Source: Bacterioplanoides pacificum
Lineage (GTDB): Bacteria; Pseudomonadota; Gammaproteobacteria; Pseudomonadales; Oceanobacteraceae
Reading direction: 5' to 3'
Assembly (NCBI RefSeq): GCF_042648445.1
Contig: NZ_JBHRYB010000003.1
Coordinates: forward strand, 1-64,000
DNA: 64,000 bases
Shown: in pieces, positions 45,358 through 54,821 of the stretch
Layout of the letters: each line of letters begins with the position of its first letter
How positions within the stretch are numbered: the stretch's first letter is position 1
Notes under the pieces: model-generated
What the model was told of the DNA's origin: nothing
What the model saw: the letters and a program-made list of their open reading frames with translations, nothing else
Databases searched by the model: none
Program-made: the position numbers and the translations under genes

Positions 45358-48129
45358 ATGAAACGCTGGGTTAAATCCTTATTAACCGGCCTGGTTATCG
45401 CGGCGGGAGTCCTGCTCCTGCTGTTCGCGTTTCTGCCCGCGTTATTAAAACCCACGCTCAACCGCTGGTTGCCCGACATGCTGGCCGGAGCCGGTATGCA
45501 GCAGGGTCATATCGAAATTGCCGGGCTGTCATGGCAACAACTGAGGGTCACTGCGCTGCGCCTGCCACTGGCCGACGGCAGCCTGATTGCGCTGCAGGAT
45601 CTGCAGCTGAATTACAGCCTCAGCGGATTATTGCAGGGCCGGCTGAAAACCGCCCGGCTGCAACAGCTGACCCTGCATCTGGCCGCCGACAGCGGCAAAA
45701 AACTGGCGGGAGCTGCTGCCGCTGAAGCGCGCCAGACAGCCACCGACGTATTGCAACAAACACCACAGATCGATATTCCGGCCTTTACTGAATGGCTCAG
45801 CCTGCCGCTCGAATCGTTGCAGATTAAACATATCGACATCCAGCATCCGGCCATCGCTGCCCATTTGCAGGCCGATGTCTCACCGCAGCTATGGCGCATC
45901 TGGGGTGATACCCAGCTGGATAATCAGCCGCTGCCATGGCAACTGGAAGTGCAGCTGCAAAGCAGCGGTGCGTTATTAATCATGTTGTCGGAAGCACGCC
46001 GGCTGCTGAGCCAGCTACACGGTCAGGTAAACCAGGACGATCAGGGCAACACCCTTATTCAGCTGCAACAGCAACTGGATCTCCGCGCCCTGAGCAGCCG
46101 CTTATTGCCACAACTGGCTGGCCGCTTGCCACTCAGCGATGCCCGACTGCAGGCCAGCATCCGGTTACCGCCACAACTGCAGTTGCCACAACAACTCAGC
46201 TTTGACGCACAACTGCAACTCAACAGCCAGGCCGCCACCCTGATTGACCAGCCCGGCCAGCAGCTCAGCTGGCAGTCTGGCCAGTTTCAGCTGCAGCTGC
46301 AGAAAAACAGCGATCAGCCGCTGCAGTGGCAATTGTCTGGCCAGCATCAGCTACAACTGCAACTGCAGCAACAGCGACTGAGCCTCAGCCAACAAGCGTC
46401 AGAGCCGCTGTTACGTGGCAGCTGTGATGCCCGGCTGCAACAATGTGATATTCAGGGCCTGCTGCCGTGGCAGTTACAGGTCCAGCAGCAAAGCCAGCAA
46501 CTGCAGGCGCAGTTACAGCTGACGCCACAACTCAGCTGGCATCGGCAACAGGGCAGCGAAGCCCGTTTGGCGGTACAACTGGAGGCGCAACAACAGGACC
46601 CGCGCTGGCCACAGCTGACACTCAGCAGTCAGGGGGAGTTTCGCTGGTATAGCGATGCCGCAGGAGACTGGCAACTGAGCTCGGAACAGGGCCTGGTCAG
46701 CCGCATTATCAGCCAGCCTTACGCGTTACCCGGTGACGCCAGCCTGACAGCCACTGCCGGAGCGCTGCAACTGGCGTTATTACCACAACTGCAACTTAAC
46801 TCACAGGCCGGCGAACTCAGCTTCGCTCCAGTGCAGCTGGATATACAGCCATTTGAGCTGACGCTGCAACAGCCAGACCGCCAGTCTCCTCTGGCGCAGC
46901 TGCAGCTTGAGCGCAGTCATCTCAGCTGTGATCCGCGGCTGTTCAGCACTGGCCTGAGTGCCGACTGTCAGCTACAAGCCGGCTTAGCCCCGTCCGACTA
47001 TGACGGCTGGCCAATCCCCGATCTGCAGCTCAGCAGCCCCGTTAACATCAGCCTGATAACAGCCAACCAACAACCGGGCACTATGACAGTTAACGCCCGC
47101 CCACAGCTGACCGGAGCCAACCAACAGCTGTCCCTGCGTAGTCAGTTACACCACTGGCAACAGGGTAATCAGCAACGCGGTCACTGGCAGTGGCATCTGA
47201 CCGACCTGCCCCTGAACTGGAGTGGTCTGGGACTCGAGCAATTAACCGAACTCAGCCGTATTCAGCTATTAAGTGGTGCGTTATCCGGCCAGGGCTGGCT
47301 GGACTGGCAACAACAGCAGAATCAGCCGCTGCAACTTAAGCCCGACCTGATGTTGCGCTTTGATAACCTCAGTGCAATCTACGACAACAGCGTATCGCTG
47401 GAAGGCTGGCAAGGGCTGCTGGCGCTGCGCCGGCCACTGAACTTTGACCTCGGCGATCCGGGTGACTATCTGATTGATGCCCAGATTTCCGCCGACAGTC
47501 TGAATGCCGGCATCCAGCTGAATAATCTGCTGGGCCGCAGCCAGACCCGCCTGCCCGCCGACCTGTCTTACGCACTGGTGGATATCTACGAAATGCACAC
47601 CAATTTGCTGGGCGGCCGGATCCATACCCCACGTATCAGCTTCGACAGCCGCAAACAGATTAACGCCTTCGGTATCGAGGTGGATAATATCCAGCTCAGT
47701 CAGCTGGCAGCACTGGAAGCGAATGCCGACGTCGAAGCCAGCGGTGTTCTCGACGGCGTTTTACCGATCGTATTAACCCCGGATGGGCCTCAGGTACCGG
47801 GGGGCAATTTGTTCGCCCGCGACCCGGGTGGCGTTATCCGTTATAACAACAGCACCAGCGCGGCGCTGAAATCTTCCGATCAGACCGTCGGCATGGCGAT
47901 GCAGCTGCTGGAAGACTTTCGTTATGACCAGCTGGAGTCCGGCATCGAATATCAACCCGACGGCCGCCTGAATCTGGCGCTGCAGTTTCAGGGCCACAAC
48001 CCGGGATTTTTTGGCGGCCAGGCGACGCACCTGAACGTCAATCTGGAATACAACCTGCTGGACCTGCTGGAAAGTCTGCGTATCACCAATGACCTGATTC
48101 AGCGGGTGGAAGACAAATACCAGCGCTGA
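45358..48129 (+). CDS. YdbH-like AsmA-family envelope protein, Gln-rich
   Basis: A 923-residue protein with one N-terminal membrane anchor (about residues 8-29) and a long periplasmic beta-strand region. The C-terminal 250 residues resemble E. coli YdbH (LLGGRIHTPRISFD; GVLDGVLPIVLTPDGPQVPGG; GVIRYNN; NVNLEYNLLDLLESLRI). YdbH, with TamB and YhdP, is implicated in phospholipid transport to the outer membrane. In E. coli its partner is the lipoprotein YnbE; no such gene follows here. Residues about 180-560 are very rich in Gln and Leu (LQLQLQ-type runs). Confidence 0.82.
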   Translation: MKRWVKSLLTGLVIAAGVLLLLFAFLPALLKPTLNRWLPDMLAGAGMQQGHIEIAGLSWQQLRVTALRLPLADGSLIALQDLQLNYSLSGLLQGRLKTARLQQLTLHLAADSGKKLAGAAAAEARQTATDVLQQTPQIDIPAFTEWLSLPLESLQIKHIDIQHPAIAAHLQADVSPQLWRIWGDTQLDNQPLPWQLEVQLQSSGALLIMLSEARRLLSQLHGQVNQDDQGNTLIQLQQQLDLRALSSRLLPQLAGRLPLSDARLQASIRLPPQLQLPQQLSFDAQLQLNSQAATLIDQPGQQLSWQSGQFQLQLQKNSDQPLQWQLSGQHQLQLQLQQQRLSLSQQASEPLLRGSCDARLQQCDIQGLLPWQLQVQQQSQQLQAQLQLTPQLSWHRQQGSEARLAVQLEAQQQDPRWPQLTLSSQGEFRWYSDAAGDWQLSSEQGLVSRIISQPYALPGDASLTATAGALQLALLPQLQLNSQAGELSFAPVQLDIQPFELTLQQPDRQSPLAQLQLERSHLSCDPRLFSTGLSADCQLQAGLAPSDYDGWPIPDLQLSSPVNISLITANQQPGTMTVNARPQLTGANQQLSLRSQLHHWQQGNQQRGHWQWHLTDLPLNWSGLGLEQLTELSRIQLLSGALSGQGWLDWQQQQNQPLQLKPDLMLRFDNLSAIYDNSVSLEGWQGLLALRRPLNFDLGDPGDYLIDAQISADSLNAGIQLNNLLGRSQTRLPADLSYALVDIYEMHTNLLGGRIHTPRISFDSRKQINAFGIEVDNIQLSQLAALEANADVEASGVLDGVLPIVLTPDGPQVPGGNLFARDPGGVIRYNNSTSAALKSSDQTVGMAMQLLEDFRYDQLESGIEYQPDGRLNLALQFQGHNPGFFGGQATHLNVNLEYNLLDLLESLRITNDLIQRVEDKYQR

Positions 48130-48168
48130 CGGCAGCCCGCGGCAGCTTGGCTATACTGAACCGCCCTG

Positions 48169-48282
48169 ATGCTGGCGTATATGTTATGGCTGTATCAACA
48201 GGCCGACCAGGCCATGTACCGGATTAAATCACGTGGTAAAAACCATTTCTGCTGGTATACCGAGCCGGAAGAAACGTCATAA
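48169..48282 (+). pseudogene. C-terminal relic of a GGDEF diguanylate cyclase
   Basis: In frame from 48169 to the stop at 48282 the sequence reads LYQQADQAMYRIKSRGKNHF and then CWYTEPEETS. ADxAMYxxKxxGxN is the conserved end of the GGDEF domain (as in ADKALYRAKxxGRN). Nothing upstream encodes the GGDEF motif itself, so only the last 37 codons remain. It lies between the YdbH-like gene and a terminator, probably the leftover of a deletion that removed a c-di-GMP synthase. Confidence 0.75.
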
Positions 48283-48313
48283 AAAAGGCCTCCTGCCACA
48301 AGCAGAAGGCCTT
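48281..48313 (-). terminator. Intrinsic terminator of the giant lipoprotein gene
   Basis: AAGGCCT/AGGCCTT (48285-48291, 48307-48313) plus CTGC/GCAG form a long stem with loop TTGTG, followed on the minus strand by TTTTTT. It lies 27 bases past the stop of the 1790-codon gene. Confidence 0.88.
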
Positions 48314-48339
48314 GGTTCAGCAGCACTGCCCCCCGGGGG

Positions 48340-51300
48340 TTAGCGCGCTGCGCCCTGATCCAGCCATTCGGCAATCAGACGACGCTCTGCTGGTGTCAGC
48401 AGCTGCTGGTGCAACTGACGTTGTTCAGCGGTTAACGCCGTTGGCCGGAAGTAACTGTGGTCATCATTGCTGTCGTTATCGAACAGATCAAAGAAGTTAC
48501 CACTTAATACCGCACCGCCCGGATTCATCAGCGACTGGGCATAACAGGTAAAGCAGTCATTCTCCGGCTGTACCAGCAATGGCGGATGAATGGTGCGACG
48601 ACAGCTGTTGAGTGATACCGGGCTGAAGTCATGCAACAGATACATATAAGGTGTGCCGTCGCTGAATAACCGGTCGTACGACGCCAGCTTACCATCCGCC
48701 TGCACATCGGCCAGCAGATTGAGTTCAGTGAAGCCACGACTGTCATGGCAGTTCACACAGCTATAACCGTCACTGCCACGTTCAACCTCATCCCACAGCG
48801 GCTGAATATGCTGTTGGTAACGGATTTCAATGCGACAGCCTGATTGCCATTCCTGCTCACAGGCGGCAGTCAGTGGTTTCGCGGTCGTCAGCTGGTCGAG
48901 CGTGATATTCAGTGCATCGGCAGCCGCATTGGTCCATGGGTTCTGATAACTCATATCGCGTTTCAGCAACAGGCTGTCAGGCATATAACGCGCCAGGGTC
49001 TGGGCCATGGTTTCACCACGACGGGCTTCCAGTCCGCTGCTGGTGCCTGGCCATTGTTGCCCGGTTGCTCCGGCATACACGCCGGTTTCGTCACCCTGCT
49101 GAGCAATCGGATTACCGTCGTCGTCCAGTCCGGTAAAGTGTTTCACCACACCCTGTTCGGCGCGGATAAACACCACACTGCGGTTAAAGTTCTGGTAACG
49201 ATAGTCGTTGCCGTCCATCTGATTCAGTGCTTTGCCATAACCATTAACCACTTCCAGTGCCAGACGCACCCCTTGTGGTGCGGCAAATAACACCGAACCG
49301 TCCGGCTGAATCGGGCTGTAGCCGATGATATCGAACTGCAGAGTGCCTTCATCACGCTCCGCCAGCACCCGTACAAACCGTTCGCTGCGTTGTGCCAGCG
49401 GCGATTCCGTTGGATTCGCCAACTGGTCAATGCCTTGCGCCGACTGATCCTGATCATTCAGCACATACACAGAGCGCAGGTGCACCAGCGCCAGCTCATC
49501 CGGGTTGGTGCTGTCATCCTGCACCCGGACATTAAGGCTCAGCTGCGCCTGATTACGGCTCAGTGGCCGTTGTGATTCATCACCACCGGCCTGATCATCA
49601 GCATCAACATCCTGGTTTTTCACCGTCAGCGTCAGGTCAAAGTTATCGGCCTGATCTGCCGCCAGCTGTAACACCACATCGCTGGAGCTGGCATCGGTTA
49701 AGCGCCAGATATTGCCATCGAGCAGTTCCGCCTGTTCCACAATCGCAGTTGCAGGCACACCGCTCAGTTCCAGCGCCACAACACTTTCACTGCCGTCGTT
49801 ATCGCTGACTGCGGTGTTTACCTGCAGTGCGATACGTTGTGGCTGTTCGGCATTCAGCGGTTGTTGTACCGCCGTCAGTAACGGCGTATCTGCCAGTGCA
49901 TGAACCACCACGTCCAGGCGACCATGGTAGTCGCGCTGATGATCGTCCCAGCTGCCCGGACCATTGCGGTTAATAAAGGTGGCTTTGGTGAGCAGTTGCA
50001 TATCCGCACCTGAGTCCGTGACCGGCGTCAGCGTCAGTGCCGCCAGATCAACGGCATCCACCAGCCAGGTACCGGCACTCAGTTCGGTTGCCGGAGTCAG
50101 CGTGGCACCAGCCGGCAGCTGAGAAATCTCCAGCTGCAGTAACTGGTCGTAACCTTTAATAGCGTCAGTATCAAAGGCAAAGCTCAACACTTCGTCTTCG
50201 TTAATCAGATAGCGGCCATTGATGGCTTCACCATTGGCTTCGTTGGGCAGATCAGCGGTGGTAATCGCCAGCGTAGCGCTGGCCGTACTGGTGCTCAGCG
50301 GACGCTGTGAGGTATCGCCGCCAGCCTGATCATCGCTATCGATATCCTGGTTCACGACGGTCACACGGGCGCTGAAGTTATCCCGCTGTTGTGGGTCCAG
50401 ATCGATCAGTGCGTGACTGGCACCGGCATCGTTTAATAACCAGCCATTAGTTTGCTGGCTGGCGTTTTGCACCACCGCACCGGCAGGCAGCTGACTGATC
50501 AGTACCGACGACAGACTTTCACTGCCATCTTTGTCCGCCGTGCTGGCGCTCAGCTCAATACCAACCTGATGCGGCAGGTCGCTGTTCAGCGCGCTTTGTT
50601 GCAGGTGCAGGTCCAGCGTGTCGGCCAGCGCATGAACGCTGACACGGATTTCGCCCTGATAGGTTTTGCTGCGATCGTCTTCGCTGCCCGGGCCATTTTC
50701 TTCAACATAGGTGGCACTGGTGCTGATCACAAAATCATCACCACTGTGAGCGGACGGCGCCAGCTGAGCGGCTGCCAGCTGTTGTGGCGTCAGCTGCCAG
50801 CGACCATTGCCGAGATCGTTACCCATGGATAACGCCACGCCCTGAGGCAGACCGGCCAGAATCACCTGTTGCAGTTGTGCCGCGCCCTGTAATGCCGCCA
50901 CGTCAATCGCCAGTGCAACCGGCTGATCTTCGTTGGTTTGCAGGCTGGCGCTGACCGCCTCACCCTGAGGTTCCTGCGGCAGCTCCGGTAACACAATACT
51001 GATGCTGGCCTGAGCGGAGTTACGGCTTAATGGCCGCTGTGACTCATCACCACCGGGCTGATCATCCTGGTCGATATCCTGGTTATCCAGTCGCAGCCGG
51101 GCGCTGAAGTCCTGACGCTGCTGGGCATCCAGACGAATCACAATGTCGCCCAGCTTAGCCGGATCCAGCTGCCAGCCGTCACCGCTGCGACTGGCGCCAT
51201 CAACCCGCGCCAGCGACGGAATACCGCTGAGCAGCGCCGAGCTGAAAGATTCACTGCCGTCGTTATCCTGCAGGCTGGCAGCCACACGCAGCTTAATCAC

Positions 51301-53712
51301 CAGATCCTGATCCGACGCCAGCTGACTCAGGCTCAGCTGTGGCTGATCGGCCACTGCGGTCACCTGTAATTGCAGCTGGCCGTTATGAGTATTCGTAACC
51401 CCATCGGCACTGAAAGTCGCCTGGGTCAATAACAGCAGATCGTCGCCACTGTTCAGTGCCGGCATCAGCGTCAGCTGTGGTAATTGAGCGGCACTGACCT
51501 GCCAGCGGCCGTTCCCCAGATCGGTTGCCGGGCTGAGCATTACACCAGCCGGCACCTGACTGATTTCTACCTGTTGCAAGGCAGCAAAATCACGAACAGA
51601 GGCACTGTCGATGGCAAAAACAAACGCCTGATCTTCCTGGCTGACAGCCGATAACGACAGCGGCTGGCCCAGCGGTTCCGGCGTCACTACCGAACTGATA
51701 TCCAGCAGGGCGGAGACGGTGACGCTGTTTTCACTGATTGGCCGGGCGTTATCCGCCCCTGCCTGCTGATCATCCGCATCAATATCCTGCACCGTCAGCA
51801 AGGCGGCGATGGTAAAGTCGTCACGCTGTTCCGCCGCCAGGCTGATCACCAGCTCACTGGCTGCCGGATTATTCAGCAACCAGCGCTCACCGTCCTGCTC
51901 CGCATCCAGTACCTGAGAGCCTGCCGGCACGCCACTGATCTGCAGTGCTTTAATCGTTTCACTGCCATCACTGTCGTTCAGTACCGCAGCCAGTTTCACC
52001 CGCACTTCACCCGTCGCTGAGTCCAGCTGGGTCAGGGTCAGTGCCGGCTGGTCAGCCTGGGCAAACAGCTGAATATCAATGCTGCCCTGATAGCTCTGAC
52101 TGCGATCATCATCACTGCCGGCCAGGTTATATTCGGTAAAGGTGGCGTTGGTGGTTAATTGCAGGTCGGTGGCAGAATCTGCTGGCGGAATAAACTGCAG
52201 CGCGGCCAGCTGTGCCAGATCAATCTGCCAGCGACCGTCTTCCAGCTCAGTGGCGGGTTGCAAACGGGCACCCTGAGGCACTCCGGCGATGGTTAATGCG
52301 GTCAACTGTTCCAGCGCGGTGATATCAGCGTCGAGCAGATTAATATCAATCGCCTGATCTTCATTCGCCGTCACGCTGGCCGTTAACGCCTGACCCTGCG
52401 GATCTTTTGGCTGGTAAGGCGGTTCGGTTGGTTTGCCCGGCGGGATTTCATCAAATCCCAGTCCGCCGTTGCGGTTCGGATAACCCAGTACAATTTCGCT
52501 GTAGATACGATCCTGCTTAGCCCGCAATACCGGACGGCGGGAGTTTTCTGCCGCATCAAATACCCAGATGCCATAACGTGGCTCAACGCCATCCAGGTTT
52601 TCACCGGCTTCACATAAGCGGGCCACTCCGGCGTTGTTTTTCAGACACTGAGACCAGCTCACCAGCATCCGGCTGGTGCCATCCCGGTACGGCCAGAAAG
52701 CGCTGTACCAGCCATTGGTGCTGACTTCGTTGCTCGCCTGAGTGGTGTTATCTGAGGTTAACGAACGGCTGCGCAATTCCTGGTAAACCGCCCGGATCGC
52801 CGCATCGTCTTCACCGGCGGTCATCAGGCTGGCCGTGGATTCGGCCTGGTTGCCATACAGTTCAATGATCTGCCCACCGCCGAGTCTGGAGTTCTGTGCT
52901 CCGGCCAGCCCCATCAGGCGGCCATTACGTCCCTGCACCAGCGCCGACAACTGCTGAGTATTGATGGTTTGGCTGTCCGCCAGTGGCTGTAACGCTTCCC
53001 CATCAACGCGCACCTGCATCAGTGCAGGCTGGCTCAGTTCGTTACTGTCACCACGAACAAACGCGTTCTGACTGTTGCCACTGCGACGGGTAAAGACCAC
53101 CTCACCCGAACCCAGTGATACACCTTCCACGTCCTGTTGCTGATCGCCGCGGGTAATGGCTTTTAAATCGCTGCCATCGCGTTCAATCACGAACAACAAG
53201 GTGGCATCGGCGCTGTCGCCACGATCGGAAGAAAACACAATTTTGCCGTCGGAATACACCGGCGCCGTATCATTACCGGCAGCGGCCAGCTGATCATCAG
53301 CGATAATGCGCCGCAGCTGTTGTGATTCGAACGAATATTCGTACAGGTTCCAGCTGCTGTCCTGTTCACTGCGGGCAGAGAACAACAGCCATTTACCGTC
53401 GTTCGACACGCTCAGATCTTTCGCATCGTAAGACTGTCCGGCAAACCGCTGGCTGAGAATTTCCGCTTCCGCGACTTCCTGGCTCAACGCCGAACGCACC
53501 ATTAAACGGGCGCCGGGATAATATTGCTGCGGCTGGTCGGCATCACGAAATACCGGTTCGCCGTCACGGTAGACATAAGCAAAAGGAGTATTGGCGGCAA
53601 CCACCGATTCCTGATCGGTGTTCCCTTCTGAGCCAAGCTCGCTGTTACAACCAGCCAGGGCGGCTGATACTGCCAGAGTTAACAGGCCTTTTTGCATCGT
53701 AATCATATCCAC
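48340..53712 (-). CDS. 1790-residue multidomain lipoprotein: propeller, four tandem repeats, c-type heme domain
   Basis: A giant secreted lipoprotein of no named family. A lipobox ALAGC puts the acylated Cys at residue 22. Residues about 45-410 have TolB/PD40-like propeller text (KDLSVSNDGKWLLFSARSE; KIVFSSDRGDSAD). Residues 441-1400 are four tandem units of 235-244 residues, each starting with an NEDQ-like motif (451, 693, 928, 1172). Each ends with NQDIDADDQAGGDESQRPLS-like text. They look like cadherin/BapA-type beta repeats. The C-terminal 383 residues contain CVNCH at 1652-1656, a c-type heme site, and CFTCY at 1720-1724, which looks like a second site with His lost. The layout of propeller, middle and cytochrome recalls HzsA-related proteins. 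Starts at residues 3 and 6 are also possible. It lies 194 bases after the Agl/Glt-like operon. Confidence 0.8.
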   Translation of the reverse strand: MDMITMQKGLLTLAVSAALAGCNSELGSEGNTDQESVVAANTPFAYVYRDGEPVFRDADQPQQYYPGARLMVRSALSQEVAEAEILSQRFAGQSYDAKDLSVSNDGKWLLFSARSEQDSSWNLYEYSFESQQLRRIIADDQLAAAGNDTAPVYSDGKIVFSSDRGDSADATLLFVIERDGSDLKAITRGDQQQDVEGVSLGSGEVVFTRRSGNSQNAFVRGDSNELSQPALMQVRVDGEALQPLADSQTINTQQLSALVQGRNGRLMGLAGAQNSRLGGGQIIELYGNQAESTASLMTAGEDDAAIRAVYQELRSRSLTSDNTTQASNEVSTNGWYSAFWPYRDGTSRMLVSWSQCLKNNAGVARLCEAGENLDGVEPRYGIWVFDAAENSRRPVLRAKQDRIYSEIVLGYPNRNGGLGFDEIPPGKPTEPPYQPKDPQGQALTASVTANEDQAIDINLLDADITALEQLTALTIAGVPQGARLQPATELEDGRWQIDLAQLAALQFIPPADSATDLQLTTNATFTEYNLAGSDDDRSQSYQGSIDIQLFAQADQPALTLTQLDSATGEVRVKLAAVLNDSDGSETIKALQISGVPAGSQVLDAEQDGERWLLNNPAASELVISLAAEQRDDFTIAALLTVQDIDADDQQAGADNARPISENSVTVSALLDISSVVTPEPLGQPLSLSAVSQEDQAFVFAIDSASVRDFAALQQVEISQVPAGVMLSPATDLGNGRWQVSAAQLPQLTLMPALNSGDDLLLLTQATFSADGVTNTHNGQLQLQVTAVADQPQLSLSQLASDQDLVIKLRVAASLQDNDGSESFSSALLSGIPSLARVDGASRSGDGWQLDPAKLGDIVIRLDAQQRQDFSARLRLDNQDIDQDDQPGGDESQRPLSRNSAQASISIVLPELPQEPQGEAVSASLQTNEDQPVALAIDVAALQGAAQLQQVILAGLPQGVALSMGNDLGNGRWQLTPQQLAAAQLAPSAHSGDDFVISTSATYVEENGPGSEDDRSKTYQGEIRVSVHALADTLDLHLQQSALNSDLPHQVGIELSASTADKDGSESLSSVLISQLPAGAVVQNASQQTNGWLLNDAGASHALIDLDPQQRDNFSARVTVVNQDIDSDDQAGGDTSQRPLSTSTASATLAITTADLPNEANGEAINGRYLINEDEVLSFAFDTDAIKGYDQLLQLEISQLPAGATLTPATELSAGTWLVDAVDLAALTLTPVTDSGADMQLLTKATFINRNGPGSWDDHQRDYHGRLDVVVHALADTPLLTAVQQPLNAEQPQRIALQVNTAVSDNDGSESVVALELSGVPATAIVEQAELLDGNIWRLTDASSSDVVLQLAADQADNFDLTLTVKNQDVDADDQAGGDESQRPLSRNQAQLSLNVRVQDDSTNPDELALVHLRSVYVLNDQDQSAQGIDQLANPTESPLAQRSERFVRVLAERDEGTLQFDIIGYSPIQPDGSVLFAAPQGVRLALEVVNGYGKALNQMDGNDYRYQNFNRSVVFIRAEQGVVKHFTGLDDDGNPIAQQGDETGVYAGATGQQWPGTSSGLEARRGETMAQTLARYMPDSLLLKRDMSYQNPWTNAAADALNITLDQLTTAKPLTAACEQEWQSGCRIEIRYQQHIQPLWDEVERGSDGYSCVNCHDSRGFTELNLLADVQADGKLASYDRLFSDGTPYMYLLHDFSPVSLNSCRRTIHPPLLVQPENDCFTCYAQSLMNPGGAVLSGNFFDLFDNDSNDDHSYFRPTALTAEQRQLHQQLLTPAERRLIAEWLDQGAAR

Positions 53713-53816
53713 AGTGTTTTACCTCGACGCATTCTGATCAATCGTCTGAGCTATCTTGTCATTCGGAAAAGAAGGCTGACGTCATTATTGGCCGCCAGCT
53801 TACTAAGCATTAACGC

Positions 53817-53828
53817 CACATTAATGTG
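53817..53828. promoter_or_regulatory. 12-bp palindrome upstream of the giant lipoprotein gene
   Basis: CACATTAATGTG is a perfect palindrome about 105 bases before the giant gene's start, with CG/CG extending it outside one mismatch. It is the most symmetrical element in the 194-base gap between this gene and the TonB-like gene and could be an operator. No regulator is assigned and no clear promoter pair was found beside it. Confidence 0.35.
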
Positions 53829-53906
53829 ACGCAGGTTAAAGACTGGCCGGTTAAGCAACAACGGATCAGCTCAACACAGCCAGCCAGGGTTTGAACTGGC
53901 GCTTTA

Positions 53907-54821
53907 TTACGAAGGAACGAAGGTGAAGGTGTATTGCACCGCGGTGGCAATCACATCCTGTTCACCAAACCGGATCTGGCGGATTTTATCCAACATCTTC
54001 TGTTCCAGCGCGGCATTGCCCAGTTCGCTGCTCTGAATTTTCAGGCCGGAAACCACGCCACTCGGCAAAATAGTAAATTCAAAAATAAAGCGGCCATTCA
54101 GTTCCGGTTCGCTGCGCAACGCCTTGGTGTATAACGCATACACCGCGCCTTTATGGCGTTCCAGTGTGCGGCGAATACTCTGCATGTCGCGCCGGCTTTC
54201 CTGCTGCGGATCCAGATATTCGTCTTCACTTGGTAACTCAACCGGCATCACCGGGCTTTCCACCGCTCCGGATTCGTGACCCGCCAGCTGCACACCGTGA
54301 GAATTCACCGTGACATCACTGCTGGCCAGTCCGGCACTGGTGGAGGTGGCGTTTTTTTGCCCCAGCAGAGAGCGGGTGCTTTTCTGCACCTTGCCGCTTT
54401 TTGCCACCAGAACATTTTTCCGGGTACGCTTCACGCTGTTGGCGGACGTGCGCAACGCCGACAACTGCTGGCTTAAAGCCTGCAAATCGGTTTTCGCTTT
54501 AGGAGCGCCGGGTTGCTGAGTTTTCTGCGACGGTTTCGGCTTAGGTTTTACCGGTTCCGGCTTCGCCACTTCCGGTGGTGTCTGCTCTACCAGTTCCGGC
54601 TCCGGTTTATCCAGCATCAGCTTGGTGATGACTTTTTTCTCCACCTCTTTTTCCGGAGACAGATCCGGCAACAGTGGCATCACCAGCAAAAACGCCATAA
54701 ACGGAATAACTATGCGCTGCGCCAGTTTTTTAAACCGTTCTTTCTGCGCCTGGTCTTCATGCCAGGGCAGCAGCACCTCAAGTGCCAGGTGATCAACCGG
54801 GTTGTGTGCTATTTCACTCAT
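53907..54821 (-). CDS. TonB-like energy transducer with AgmX/PglI-type C-terminal domain
   Basis: A 304-residue inner-membrane protein from the ATG at 54821 (AGGTGG site six bases upstream; the preceding GTG is unlikely). It has a short cytoplasmic N-terminus, one membrane segment near residues 36-55 (VIPFMAFLLVMPLL), a Pro/Lys-rich spacer (EPVKPKPKPSQKTQ) and a TonB-like C-terminal domain (AVYALYTKALRSEPELNGR; FIFEFTILPSGVVSGLKI). This AgmX/PglI class carries force or energy from ExbB/ExbD-type motors to the outer membrane in Myxococcus gliding. It overlaps the upstream exbD by eight bases. Confidence 0.85.
   Translation of the reverse strand: MSEIAHNPVDHLALEVLLPWHEDQAQKERFKKLAQRIVIPFMAFLLVMPLLPDLSPEKEVEKKVITKLMLDKPEPELVEQTPPEVAKPEPVKPKPKPSQKTQQPGAPKAKTDLQALSQQLSALRTSANSVKRTRKNVLVAKSGKVQKSTRSLLGQKNATSTSAGLASSDVTVNSHGVQLAGHESGAVESPVMPVELPSEDEYLDPQQESRRDMQSIRRTLERHKGAVYALYTKALRSEPELNGRFIFEFTILPSGVVSGLKIQSSELGNAALEQKMLDKIRQIRFGEQDVIATAVQYTFTFVPS

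Noticed and set aside
45900..46700. Possible DNA repeat array in the Gln-rich part of the YdbH-like gene
   Set aside because: The CAACTGCAG-like runs follow from Gln-Leu codons in one open frame; no fixed repeat unit or spacing.
49500..52400. Possible CRISPR-like or other periodic DNA array
   Set aside because: The periodicity of about 720 bases is explained by the four protein repeats of the giant lipoprotein.
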